Positions 1-7,779 of a stretch of 64,000 bases of DNA are shown here, in pieces (position 1 is the stretch's first letter; every line of letters starts with the position of its first letter). The stretch comes from Agathobaculum ammoniilyticum (GTDB taxonomy: Bacteria > Bacillota > Clostridia > Oscillospirales > Butyricicoccaceae): positions 62,001 through 126,000 of the forward strand of contig NZ_JAOQJE010000006.1 in NCBI RefSeq assembly GCF_025567315.1, read 5' to 3'. The notes under the pieces are model-generated. The model was not told where the DNA came from. It did no database searches and saw only the letters and a list, made by a program, of their open reading frames with translations. Made by a program: the position numbers and the translations under genes.

Positions 1-739
1 GGCCTACTTCTATGTGATCGACCCCACGGTGGAGAACCGGCAGGGCAACGACCGGGGCAGCCAGTATCAGACCGGTGTCTATTACACCAACGAAAGCGCG
101 AAGGAAACGGTGGAGCGCATCGCGGAGATCGAGCGGGGACGCAGTGAAAAGTTCTTCGTGGAGATCGGCCCACTCAAGAACTACTACCCCGCCGAGGAGT
201 ACCACCAGAACTACCTCGAAAAGAACCCGAACGGCTACTGCCACATCCCGCGCGCGGAGATGGAGCTGTTTTCCCGGCTGCGCATCGATCCGGGCGACTA
301 TCAGAAGCCCGCGGCGGAATCCATCCGGGACAAGCTGACGGCGGAGCAGTACCGTGTTACGCAGGAGAGCGGCACGGAGCGCGCTTTCACAGGCGAGTTC
401 TGGGATAAGTTTGAAAAGGGCATCTATGTGGATGTCGTCACCGGCGAGCCGCTCTTTTCCTCCACGGATAAGTTTGAGAGCGGCTGCGGCTGGCCGGCTT
501 TCACAAAGCCCATTGAAGAGCCTGCCGTAGTGGAACTGGAGGACCTGAGCCACGGCATGCGCCGCACAGAGGTCAGAAGCCGTGCCGGAGATTCTCACCT
601 TGGTCATTTGTTCACCGGCGATCCGGAGTCCCCCAATGGCGTGCGCTACTGCATCAACAGCGCGTCCCTCCGCTTTGTGCCTTACGCAAAGATGAAAGCA
701 GAGGGCTACGGATATCTTCTGTATCTGTTCGAGGAATGA
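1..739 (+). CDS. msrAB: Bifunctional peptide methionine sulfoxide reductase MsrA/MsrB (5' part missing)
   Basis: Repairs oxidised methionine: MsrA reduces the S-epimer, MsrB the R-epimer of the sulfoxide. The reading frame is open through the left edge, so the MsrA catalytic GCFW region lies outside the window. Visible is the MsrA tail (DPTxxNRQGNDRGxQY, then the KNYYPAEEYHQNYL helix), followed by a complete MsrB domain from about residue 110. The MsrB part carries GCGWPAF, HLGH and the catalytic cysteine in RYCINSAS. The CxxC zinc pairs found in many MsrB proteins are not seen, as is common in fused forms. The frame ends at a TGA at 737-739 just before a terminator hairpin. The assignment is firm; only the start is missing. 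Confidence 0.95.
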   Translation, partial: AYFYVIDPTVENRQGNDRGSQYQTGVYYTNESAKETVERIAEIERGRSEKFFVEIGPLKNYYPAEEYHQNYLEKNPNGYCHIPRAEMELFSRLRIDPGDYQKPAAESIRDKLTAEQYRVTQESGTERAFTGEFWDKFEKGIYVDVVTGEPLFSSTDKFESGCGWPAFTKPIEEPAVVELEDLSHGMRRTEVRSRAGDSHLGHLFTGDPESPNGVRYCINSASLRFVPYAKMKAEGYGYLLYLFEE

Positions 740-766
740 GTTCGCAAAATACAATGATATAATAAG

Positions 767-803
767 CAGCGTCCCAATCATTATGAACCGGGACGCTGTC
801 GTT
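767..803. terminator. Hairpin between convergent genes
   Basis: Nine-base perfect arms CAGCGTCCC (767-775) and GGGACGCTG (790-798) are followed by TCGTTT. It sits between the ends of msrAB and the leftward small gene, so it may serve both strands. Confidence 0.7.
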
Positions 804-818
804 TATGCTCATGTCGGT

Positions 819-1037
819 TTATTCAAACAGGACGTTCAGCTTGCTGTTCAGAATCAGATCGGCATAAGCAAGCGGGTCATTGTAGATCAGATAATCCAGC
901 TCTGACCGCTGGAAGCGGTTGTCAGCAGCTTCGCTTTCAACGGCGGTGAAGTCAATGGAAATCTGGCTTCTATCGTCAAAAACCAATTCTACGCAGGCTG
1001 TGTCTATGTTGAATTGATAGGATATAAGTTTGCTCAT
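819..1037 (-). CDS. Small conserved protein, DUF6061-like
   Basis: A 72-residue acidic protein beginning MSKLISYQFNIDTACVELVF. It resembles small Firmicutes proteins that I recall as DUF6061; no biochemical function is known to me. An upstream in-frame ATG exists at 1043, but a GGAGG at 1045-1049 would be only one base away from it. The same GGAGG is seven bases from the ATG at 1037, which decides the start. No signal peptide or membrane segment is seen. It is convergent with msrAB and upstream of an AT-rich accessory block. Function is unknown. Confidence 0.7.
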   Translation of the reverse strand: MSKLISYQFNIDTACVELVFDDRSQISIDFTAVESEAADNRFQRSELDYLIYNDPLAYADLILNSKLNVLFE

Positions 1038-1174
1038 GGTCATACCTCCAAGATGTTTTTTGAGGTGAATCAGGCGGTCAATTTCCGGGTGATTATTGGC
1101 GGGAATCATATCGAAATCTGCTGCAAATCATTCAAAATAAATCGTTGCGAACGGTTAGTACGTATAAAATAGCT

Positions 1175-1195
1175 GGCTACAAAACGGCTACAAAA
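1175..1195. repeat. Tandem GGCTACAAAA repeat
   Basis: GGCTACAAAA occurs at 1175-1184 and again at 1186-1195, one base apart. It lies in the otherwise geneless stretch 1110-1352, where base composition turns AT-rich. It could be a remnant of an element end, but nothing else in the window matches it. Confidence 0.4.
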
Positions 1196-1209
1196 TTCGT
1201 AAGGAACCT

Positions 1210-1296
1210 ATGTACAGCCCGAAATACGTGGATTATTTGGATGAAAAGTGCATCGAGAGTGCATTTTATAACCCTAAATCAAAGCTCAAGACTTGA
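1210..1296 (+). CDS. Possible 28-residue ORF or gene remnant
   Basis: An ATG at 1210, five bases after AAGGA, opens a 28-codon frame (MYSPKYVDYLDEKC...) ending at TGA 1294-1296. The peptide is hydrophilic and not recognised. It may be a remnant of a larger gene lost when the AT-rich block was acquired, or chance. It is recorded because it is the only coding-like signal between 1110 and 1352. Confidence 0.2.
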   Translation: MYSPKYVDYLDEKCIESAFYNPKSKLKT

Positions 1297-1352
1297 GTGG
1301 TTAGAATAATAAATACACATCAAACCACTATCTTGTCAAGTGGGAGGTAAGC

Positions 1353-3245
1353 ATGGTCAAATTGGTAAAAGGTGAGAATGATTTGGCTACTGTGAATCCC
1401 GTGTTGGCAAAAGAGTGGCACCCTACAAAAAATGGGAACTTAAATCCGGAAGATATCACATCTGGATCGAGCAAGGAAGTTTGGTGGCTGTGTCCCAAAG
1501 GGCACTCCTATTCAATGGTAATCAATCAGAGGACAAAAAGAGGATATGGCTGTCCGTATTGTTCTGGGCATCGAGCCCTCAAAGGCATAAACGATTTGGC
1601 AACGACAAATCCAGACTTGGCAAAAGAATGGAACTATGATAAAAACAGCGGTTTAACGCCGTATGATGTAACTGCCGGTAGTCGGAAAAAAGTATGGTGG
1701 CGGTGTGAAAAAGGACATGCCTATGAGCAGTTCATTATCAAACGAACCAACCGAGGATACTCTTGCCCGTACTGTTCCGGACATAAAGCACTTAGAGGAT
1801 TCAATGATCTTGCAACTATAAATCCTCGCTTGGCGAAAGAATGGCATCCCACGAAAAACGCTGATCTAACTCCATTTGATGTTACCGCAGGAAGCGGGAA
1901 AAGAGTGTGGTGGATGTGTCCGGTGGGACATGAATATCAGGCGACGATTCGCGATAGGAATAGCGATGATACACAATGCCCAATTTGCAATGCCAAGAAC
2001 CAGACTTCATTCCCTGAACAGGCGATCCTCTATTACGTTAAAAAGCTATATCCTGATGCAATCAATAGATATAAAGAGATATTTGAACATTACATGGAAT
2101 TGGATGTTTATATTCCATCTATACGATTAGGAATTGAGTTTGATGGTGCAGCCTGGCATAACTCTGCAACACAGTTGAAACGAGAAAAGAAAAAATACAC
2201 CATCTGCCAGAAACATCATATTACACTGATTCGTATTAAAGAAAACACGGACCAAGAATGGAATGACGTTGCGGATGCAGTCTATTACATTCCCAAAGTA
2301 CGGACATATTCTGAGTTGGAAGGTGTTATTCAGGCGATACTGGATTCCATTGACCGGAATTCAAATATGTGGACAAGAAAAAATCCTTACTATCTTCATA
2401 GTGCTGTCAAAGTTGATTTGGAAAGAGACAGAGCGGACATTCTCAACTATCTGAATGAAATCAAGAACTCGTTGGCGGATCTTCGTCCAGATGTTGTCAG
2501 GTGCTGGGATTTTACCAAGAACAAGAATTTAGTCCCCGGTATGTTTACAGTTAGTTCCAATCAAGTCGTGTGGTGGAAGTGTCCAGACTGCGGACATGAG
2601 TGGCAATGTAGCATTAACAGTATGACACGCCCAGGAAGATATGGCTGTGCGGAATGTTCCAAGAGTCGACGGGGAACTACATATACAAAACAAGTTGCAA
2701 AACGGGTAGGTTCTCTTGCTGAGACAATGCCAGATTTAGCAAAAGAGTGGCATCCGGCAAAAAACGGAGCACTATCCCCCAATGATATCTCGGCAGGACA
2801 TTTTAAGACGGTTTGGTGGCTTTGTCCGCAATGTGGTTATGAGTGGGAGGCAAGCCCTAATAATCGTAAGAGAGGTTCAGGATGTCCATGTTGCAGTGAT
2901 AGGGTACCCAAAAGCGGGGTAAATGACCTGGCAACTTTGTATCCGGGGTTGATGGAGGAGTGGGATTTTCAAAAAAACGCAGGTTTGAATCCGCATCAGT
3001 TGCTTCCCGGAAGTGGGAAAAGGGCGTGGTGGAAGTGCTCACAGTGCGGACACGAATGGTCCGACGATCCGGTGTTTAAGGCCTACCGCAAGGAGTACAA
3101 GAAGCGCTTTGCCTGGATCAAGGCCGGCCGCATCACCGACGAGCAGTTCTACGCCTGGAGCGAACAGGCCAGAGAGATGAAAAAGAAATGCGACCGGGAG
3201 GTCATCACCCTGGAGGAGTTCAAGGACTGGCTGGGGAAACCGTGA
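1353..3245 (+). CDS. Multi-zinc-ribbon protein with embedded Vsr-like nuclease domain (chimeric C-terminus)
   Basis: A 630-residue protein. Three zinc-ribbon repeats of the probable zinc-ribbon family (DUF4379 type; NDLA...LAKEW...VWW.C..GH...CPYC) fill about residues 1-210. A restriction-endonuclease-like domain follows at about 218-330 (FPEQAIL, then ELDVYIPSIRLGIEFDGAAWH), with the E...D...E pattern of Vsr/DUF559-type nucleases. Three further zinc ribbons occupy about 380-570. The start has GGGAGG five bases upstream. Such proteins are predicted DNA-binding nucleases of mobile elements or defence; the role here is inferred. From about residue 570 (nt 3060) composition shifts to GC-rich, and the last 60 residues (DDPVFKAYRKEYKKR...) resemble C-termini of unrelated mobile-element proteins, suggesting an in-frame fusion. 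Confidence 0.8.
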   Translation: MVKLVKGENDLATVNPVLAKEWHPTKNGNLNPEDITSGSSKEVWWLCPKGHSYSMVINQRTKRGYGCPYCSGHRALKGINDLATTNPDLAKEWNYDKNSGLTPYDVTAGSRKKVWWRCEKGHAYEQFIIKRTNRGYSCPYCSGHKALRGFNDLATINPRLAKEWHPTKNADLTPFDVTAGSGKRVWWMCPVGHEYQATIRDRNSDDTQCPICNAKNQTSFPEQAILYYVKKLYPDAINRYKEIFEHYMELDVYIPSIRLGIEFDGAAWHNSATQLKREKKKYTICQKHHITLIRIKENTDQEWNDVADAVYYIPKVRTYSELEGVIQAILDSIDRNSNMWTRKNPYYLHSAVKVDLERDRADILNYLNEIKNSLADLRPDVVRCWDFTKNKNLVPGMFTVSSNQVVWWKCPDCGHEWQCSINSMTRPGRYGCAECSKSRRGTTYTKQVAKRVGSLAETMPDLAKEWHPAKNGALSPNDISAGHFKTVWWLCPQCGYEWEASPNNRKRGSGCPCCSDRVPKSGVNDLATLYPGLMEEWDFQKNAGLNPHQLLPGSGKRAWWKCSQCGHEWSDDPVFKAYRKEYKKRFAWIKAGRITDEQFYAWSEQAREMKKKCDREVITLEEFKDWLGKP

Positions 3246-3364
3246 GGACGAATCGGCAGAAAATGAGCAACGGGGCGCGCCCAAAGGCGCGTCCCGTGTA
3301 TTCTTTGTATCGGCGATGCAGTTTTTACAGGAGGCACATGTGCTTAAGCTTCCTATTTCCGGGG

Positions 3365-3742
3365 CTAAGGCTCCGTCTCATAGGGCCAGGTGTTGATACC
3401 GCCGAATTCATAGATATTGGTGTAGCCCAGTTCCGCCAGGGCAGAGGATGCCATCTTACTGCGATTCCCGCTACGGCAGTAGACCAGAACGGTAGAATCC
3501 TTTTCGGGGATCACCTCGGCGGCGGTATCCTCGTCGATGCTCCCCACCGGCAGCAAGACCGCGCCGGGGATGTGGCCGCTGTCGTACTCGTCCTGCTCCC
3601 GCACATCCAGGATGATGACCTCCTGGGTGTCCATCATCTCTTTGGCCTCCTCTTGGGTGATTTGCTGGTATCCATCCGCGGAGTTTCCGCCGCACCCGGT
3701 CAACAGCAGAAGAGATAAAAGGATAGGCAGGATTCGTTTCAT
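3365..3742 (-). CDS. Rhodanese-like lipoprotein
   Basis: A 125-residue secreted lipoprotein with one rhodanese domain. The N-terminus MKRILPILLSLLLLTGCGG is a signal peptide with a lipobox ending at Cys-17, so the protein should be anchored outside the membrane. The rhodanese domain includes ILDVREQDEYDSGHIPGA and the active-site loop YCRSGNRS with its catalytic cysteine, so sulfurtransferase or thiol chemistry is possible. The start at 3742 is set by GGAGG seven bases upstream and by the lipobox. The ATG overlaps the TGA of the SGNH gene (ATGA), so the two are translationally coupled. Confidence 0.85.
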   Translation of the reverse strand: MKRILPILLSLLLLTGCGGNSADGYQQITQEEAKEMMDTQEVIILDVREQDEYDSGHIPGAVLLPVGSIDEDTAAEVIPEKDSTVLVYCRSGNRSKMASSALAELGYTNIYEFGGINTWPYETEP

Positions 3743-4272
3743 TTGAGTTCCTCCAGAAGTCCGGCGGCAAAGGCTCTGTGCCCCTGCTCCATAAAGTGGA
3801 CGCCGTCGTAGGCCAAGGGGATGTCCCACTTCCCGGCGTCGGTGAAGCAGATGCCCAGATGCTCCGCCAGGGCCTGACAGAGCCAGACAAAGGCGTGGGA
3901 GTCATCAATGAGCTGCTGGCTGGGTACCCACGCTCCCAGAGTCATCGGCGGCGGGGCGATCACCAGGATCTTGCTTCGATCCAGGGAGATGCCAGAGAGG
4001 AACCGATCCAACCGTTTAACGGCCTGTTCCGGACTTCTGCCCTGGAGCAGATCGTTGGTCCCAAGCATGATGATCAGCAGATCGGTATCAGCAGGAAAGT
4101 CAGGGACCGACGTGGGAATCTCCCGGCCGTTTTCACCCAGGTTACGGACGGTCCAGCCGGTTTCCTCGGCCAGGATATCCACCCACCGGCTGTCCGCAGC
4201 GTAGCGGCCACCCAGATAGGAGCGGGGGTCATAGCCGTATGTGTTGGAATCGCCGAAGCAGATGACGTTCAT
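3739..4272 (-). CDS. SGNH/GDSL-type hydrolase
   Basis: A 177-residue esterase/lipase of the SGNH superfamily. Block I is at the N-terminus (MNVICFGDSNTYGYD, nucleophile Ser in GDS). Block III is the LGTNDLL segment, and block V is DGVHFMEQGH with the catalytic Asp-His pair. A longer frame runs up to 4332, but the family starts directly before block I, so the ATG at 4272 is preferred. No signal peptide is seen, suggesting a cytoplasmic carbohydrate or lipid esterase of unknown substrate. It sits 70 bases downstream of the Nudix gene and overlaps the rhodanese gene, probably one transcript. Confidence 0.85.
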   Translation of the reverse strand: MNVICFGDSNTYGYDPRSYLGGRYAADSRWVDILAEETGWTVRNLGENGREIPTSVPDFPADTDLLIIMLGTNDLLQGRSPEQAVKRLDRFLSGISLDRSKILVIAPPPMTLGAWVPSQQLIDDSHAFVWLCQALAEHLGICFTDAGKWDIPLAYDGVHFMEQGHRAFAAGLLEELK

Positions 4273-4341
4273 CTCCCATTTTTCCTTTCTCTGTCTGCTC
4301 GTGTTTCCCAGTGTAGTCAAGGAGGTTTCCATCTAATTTTT

Positions 4342-4728
4342 CTACTTGGTCGATAGTTTTAGCCTTGTTAGAATCTCCTCATCTGCCGGACAAAAGGCGT
4401 ATTGATCAATTTCATTCACTGCAATCCACTGGATATCATTGTGCTCCAGTTTTTGAGGAATACCTGTTTGAATAGATGCGTTGAACAGGGTAAGATGGAC
4501 AGTCAAATCTGGATATTTGTGAATCACATCCATAAATATTTCGCCCACATCCAATGTGATGGCCAGTTCCTCCTGGCATTCACGGATCAGTGCCTGCTCC
4601 TTGGTTTCGCTGGGCTCCACTTTCCCGCCAACAAACTCCCATAGAAGGCCTCTGGCCTTATGGGCTGGGCGCTGGCAGATCATGAACTTGCCCTGATCCC
4701 AGATCAGGGCTGCTACTACTTCTGTCAT
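4342..4728 (-). CDS. Nudix hydrolase, MutT-like
   Basis: A 128-residue Nudix protein. The Nudix box GX5EX7REUXEEXGU is present at about residues 34-56 (GGKVEPSET...RECQEEL), with the metal-binding REXXEE core. The LLWEFVGGK lead-in and a C-terminal aromatic segment fit the 8-oxo-dGTPase/CTP pyrophosphohydrolase branch (MutT/NudG type), which cleans oxidised nucleotides. The exact substrate is inferred. It lies 53 bases downstream of the methyltransferase in the same direction and could be read through from the defence operon. Confidence 0.85.
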   Translation of the reverse strand: MTEVVAALIWDQGKFMICQRPAHKARGLLWEFVGGKVEPSETKEQALIRECQEELAITLDVGEIFMDVIHKYPDLTVHLTLFNASIQTGIPQKLEHNDIQWIAVNEIDQYAFCPADEEILTRLKLSTK

Positions 4729-4781
4729 TCACTATCACCCATAACCTATTCTTTCATTCTAACTATAACTGCATTAAGTTG

Positions 4782-6107
4782 TTATTCTTCAATATTTATC
4801 TTCGTTCCCCGGGTAACTCCGGCTTTATATTTGGCTCCCCGACCTTTAGTTACTATTGGAATCAAAAAGCCAGCATTTTTCATTTTGCGTAACAAGTAGT
4901 TCGCCCTGTTATTTGAGACACGAAGAGATTCTATCACATCACGGCGAGTGATCGTATCTTGACTCCAAGCCAACTCTAAGAGTAGATTCGCTTGGGCTTT
5001 TGTCATTTTTTTAAAACATGACAACATAAAAAGGGCCATTTCTTCAATAACAGGAATTGTAACTGAATTACCAAATTGTTTATATTTCTGGGTTCGAGTT
5101 GTGTTTTCTGGAAAACTAAATGTTTCATGACCGTTTTCGTCAAGAAATGCATAACCTATAAAACCTTGTAACCGTCCCCATTCAGTAGGGGTCATTACAC
5201 GGATGCCTTCACTATTTAATCCGGTTTTTTTTGTCGGGAGTTTTTTCCCTGCAATACCAGCTTTGGGTTGAAAAATCAGATTGCGCTCTTTCCCTGAACC
5301 ACCGGTAGCAAGGATAGTACTTGCAATAGGGTGCTCAATCCCTGGAGCATTAACTATCACATAGCCAAAGCCATGTCCCTTTGCTTGCTCACGCATTTTA
5401 TGTTTTTTTAGTGTATCCCAGTAACCACTGGACATGTAATAAACGTCGTCAACCTCTGGTTCAATAATTGAATTTAAATCTTCAGAAATTACCTTGTGGT
5501 TAGAAAATGGCATATCATCTGTTAACACCTTTACTGCATCCCCAAACATTTTTTTACTAAAAGCCATTATGTAAGTACGTGGCCTGTTTTGAGGTAATCC
5601 AAAATTCTTTGAATTACGTATAAAGGACTTGGTATTATATACATAAGAACCATCTTCGTCCATAGTTACTCCGATAATTCGATAGCCGAGTTCATCCTCT
5701 AAAGTAGTTACAATACGCCTAAGTGTTTCTCCCTTATTATGAGATACAAGATTTTCAACATTTTCCAAAAAGATTGCGCGGGGATTGGTTCTGGAAATGA
5801 TGTCGGCGATATCAAAAAAAATGGTTCCTTTTGTTGTATCGCGAAATCCCATTTGTTGTCCAACTCGGCTAAATGTTTGACAAGGGAATCCTGCCAACAA
5901 GATGTCATATTCAGTCCTTGATACAAGTTCTTTGAACTCTTCAGATGTTAAATCGTTTTTTGGGTTTTCTCCAAACAAATGCTCATAAGTTTTGCAAGCA
6001 TACTCATCAATTTCAGCTGAGAGTACATTTTCAAATTTACCCGTCAACTCAAATCCACGGCGAATTCCACCAATGCCAGCGCATAAGTCGATTGTTTTAT
6101 ATATCAT
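4782..6107 (-). CDS. DNA (cytosine-5) methyltransferase with C-terminal winged-helix extension
   Basis: A 441-residue C5-cytosine methyltransferase. Motif I is DLCAGIGGIRRGFE (residues 7-20), motif IV has the catalytic Cys-76 in GFPCQTFS, motif VI is ENVENL (115-120), motif VIII has QNRPRTYI, and motif X is GNSVTIPVIEEM. After the catalytic fold a tail of about 70 residues looks like a winged helix (ITRRDVIESLRVSNNRANYLLRKM). The start has AAGGAG six bases upstream and overlaps the DUF4420 gene by 11 bases. It is the last gene of the seven-gene operon and is inferred to mark self DNA. The target sequence is not predictable here. Confidence 0.95.
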   Translation of the reverse strand: MIYKTIDLCAGIGGIRRGFELTGKFENVLSAEIDEYACKTYEHLFGENPKNDLTSEEFKELVSRTEYDILLAGFPCQTFSRVGQQMGFRDTTKGTIFFDIADIISRTNPRAIFLENVENLVSHNKGETLRRIVTTLEDELGYRIIGVTMDEDGSYVYNTKSFIRNSKNFGLPQNRPRTYIMAFSKKMFGDAVKVLTDDMPFSNHKVISEDLNSIIEPEVDDVYYMSSGYWDTLKKHKMREQAKGHGFGYVIVNAPGIEHPIASTILATGGSGKERNLIFQPKAGIAGKKLPTKKTGLNSEGIRVMTPTEWGRLQGFIGYAFLDENGHETFSFPENTTRTQKYKQFGNSVTIPVIEEMALFMLSCFKKMTKAQANLLLELAWSQDTITRRDVIESLRVSNNRANYLLRKMKNAGFLIPIVTKGRGAKYKAGVTRGTKINIEE

Positions 6108-7032
6108 GATTTGCTCCTTGCACCATTGACTCTGAAGTCATTCCGCTTAAATCAACGGTGTATGTAATTCCTGTTACGCCCGCTGGTAGAACTCCGCCAA
6201 TAAAAGACTCGGGTGTAATTCGAGGAAAGTCAGAATTTATAGTATATCTCAACATTTCGTGAAGAAGAAATGTTTTGTTGCGAGAGCTCATCCCTTCTTC
6301 AAATCCGAGTTCGGACAACTTTTGATTCACCAATTTAACATTATATCCAAGTTCACCTAACTTTTCTGTTATTTTATTAATAGAGACCCCAGATTGGATA
6401 GATGGTTCAAAAACACACAAAACCAGATTTAAATTCTTACTTGAAGTATCGAGCTGAAACTGATTGTTCACAGTAATTTCGCGTTTACTCCTGGACAAGG
6501 TAGATTTTACTTCAATAAATTTATCATCGGTTTCGATATCATAGGATGCTCCGTCCGGACCATTCCAAGCAGCATTTTCACCAGATTGTAGCAATACATA
6601 TAAAACGCACAGCTCTCCGAGAACATCATAAATTCGTGCATCAATATTCTTGTTTCCCAGTAATTCTTTCCATTTTCCCCACCAAGCAACGGGATCATTT
6701 AAAACAGCAATTCTTGAACTGCCATCAGTGCCTGGATCAATAAATTCCGCGCAAAGTGAAGCGAAGGGTTGTTCGGCTTCAAAAGAGTCCGTAGTCAATA
6801 CCAACGAACGCTGAATAACCCCAGGTGAGGCCATAATATTATCTGTGCTGAAGATGCGTACATTGGAGAAACTTTCGTTAACATCGTCGCCTGAATATGG
6901 AATTGCAACCCCGTAGCCATCAACAAGTTTTACTGTATGAGCTGGGTATTTTGTATCTTTCAGAGATGAAATGACCTGTGCATAACCGAGAATATCCGTT
7001 TTCCAGTTGTTTTTTATATCCTCCAGCAGCAT
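6097..7032 (-). CDS. PD-(D/E)XK nuclease-like protein, DUF4420 type
   Basis: A 311-residue protein resembling the family I recall as DUF4420, predicted restriction-endonuclease fold. The nuclease signature is visible at about residues 165-180: YDIETDD followed by FIEVKST, giving the D...E-x-K core, then RSKREITVNNQFQLD. It is the likely DNA-cutting subunit of the operon. The ATG directly follows the TAA of the upstream gene (TAAATG), with AAGGAGG inside that gene's end, so coupling is tight. Function is inferred from the motif and from its methyltransferase neighbour. Confidence 0.8.
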   Translation of the reverse strand: MLLEDIKNNWKTDILGYAQVISSLKDTKYPAHTVKLVDGYGVAIPYSGDDVNESFSNVRIFSTDNIMASPGVIQRSLVLTTDSFEAEQPFASLCAEFIDPGTDGSSRIAVLNDPVAWWGKWKELLGNKNIDARIYDVLGELCVLYVLLQSGENAAWNGPDGASYDIETDDKFIEVKSTLSRSKREITVNNQFQLDTSSKNLNLVLCVFEPSIQSGVSINKITEKLGELGYNVKLVNQKLSELGFEEGMSSRNKTFLLHEMLRYTINSDFPRITPESFIGGVLPAGVTGITYTVDLSGMTSESMVQGANHDI

Positions 7033-7779
7033 TTACTCCACCTCCTTCGGAGCAGATACCTCTTCCAACAATTTTTGGGCGTATGCGGCAACTCCGCCAC
7101 AGGTCAATTCTGGTTCAATTGACACACACTTTGCATTATTGAGTTTTGTAAATGCTGCAAAGTCCTTAACCTTGTGCGGACGTGTTTTATGATACTCTAA
7201 CATCATATGTCTGAACAGTTGCAGACGATATCCCCGCCCAGGTGTTTCAATTAGTTTATTAATATTATCAACACCGTTGTCTTTCAATACTTCAAAGGTA
7301 TCCTCTGCGTTGCCTTGCCAACTTAGATAGATATACCACCAAAGTGTTTTTAGCCAGATGCGGCGAGTATGAGAGAAGAAGCGTTTTTGATTAATCCGAA
7401 TACTTCCTTTTTCTGGGGTTGGATATCTGAGATATGTAATATCGGGCATAACTTTAACTGAGATATATCTCCATATATCATCATTATTGGCCTCAATAAT
7501 AGAAAAATTGGAATCCAAAGGCATCAATTGGAACAACTTAATACCTACTCTCAGGTCCAAAAGGTATGTCATTTTTCCGCTGGTTTCAACAAGGGCAGAA
7601 TTAAATTCGGCAAGTAACTCATGTCTGAAATCTTCATAAGAAGGATCAAAGGCAGATGCAGACACATCATTGGCTCTCCAATGATTTTCAAGATCCTTAA
7701 ATTCATTATCATCATAACTATCATATTCCGCAATAATAACCTTTGCATCACTGTATGAAAGCTTTTGATATCGAATCAT
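7033..7779 (-). CDS. DUF6339-like defence-operon protein
   Basis: A 248-residue protein that I tentatively match to DUF6339. It has no catalytic motif I recognise. An aromatic, basic segment at about residues 128-155 (RINQKRFFSHTRRIWLKTLWWYIYLSW) is the most conserved-looking part and could contact nucleic acid or a partner. The C-terminal quarter is helical. It overlaps the upstream gene by four bases (ATGA) and abuts the nuclease gene, so it is a fixed operon component. No function is assigned. Confidence 0.65.
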   Translation of the reverse strand: MIRYQKLSYSDAKVIIAEYDSYDDNEFKDLENHWRANDVSASAFDPSYEDFRHELLAEFNSALVETSGKMTYLLDLRVGIKLFQLMPLDSNFSIIEANNDDIWRYISVKVMPDITYLRYPTPEKGSIRINQKRFFSHTRRIWLKTLWWYIYLSWQGNAEDTFEVLKDNGVDNINKLIETPGRGYRLQLFRHMMLEYHKTRPHKVKDFAAFTKLNNAKCVSIEPELTCGGVAAYAQKLLEEVSAPKEVE

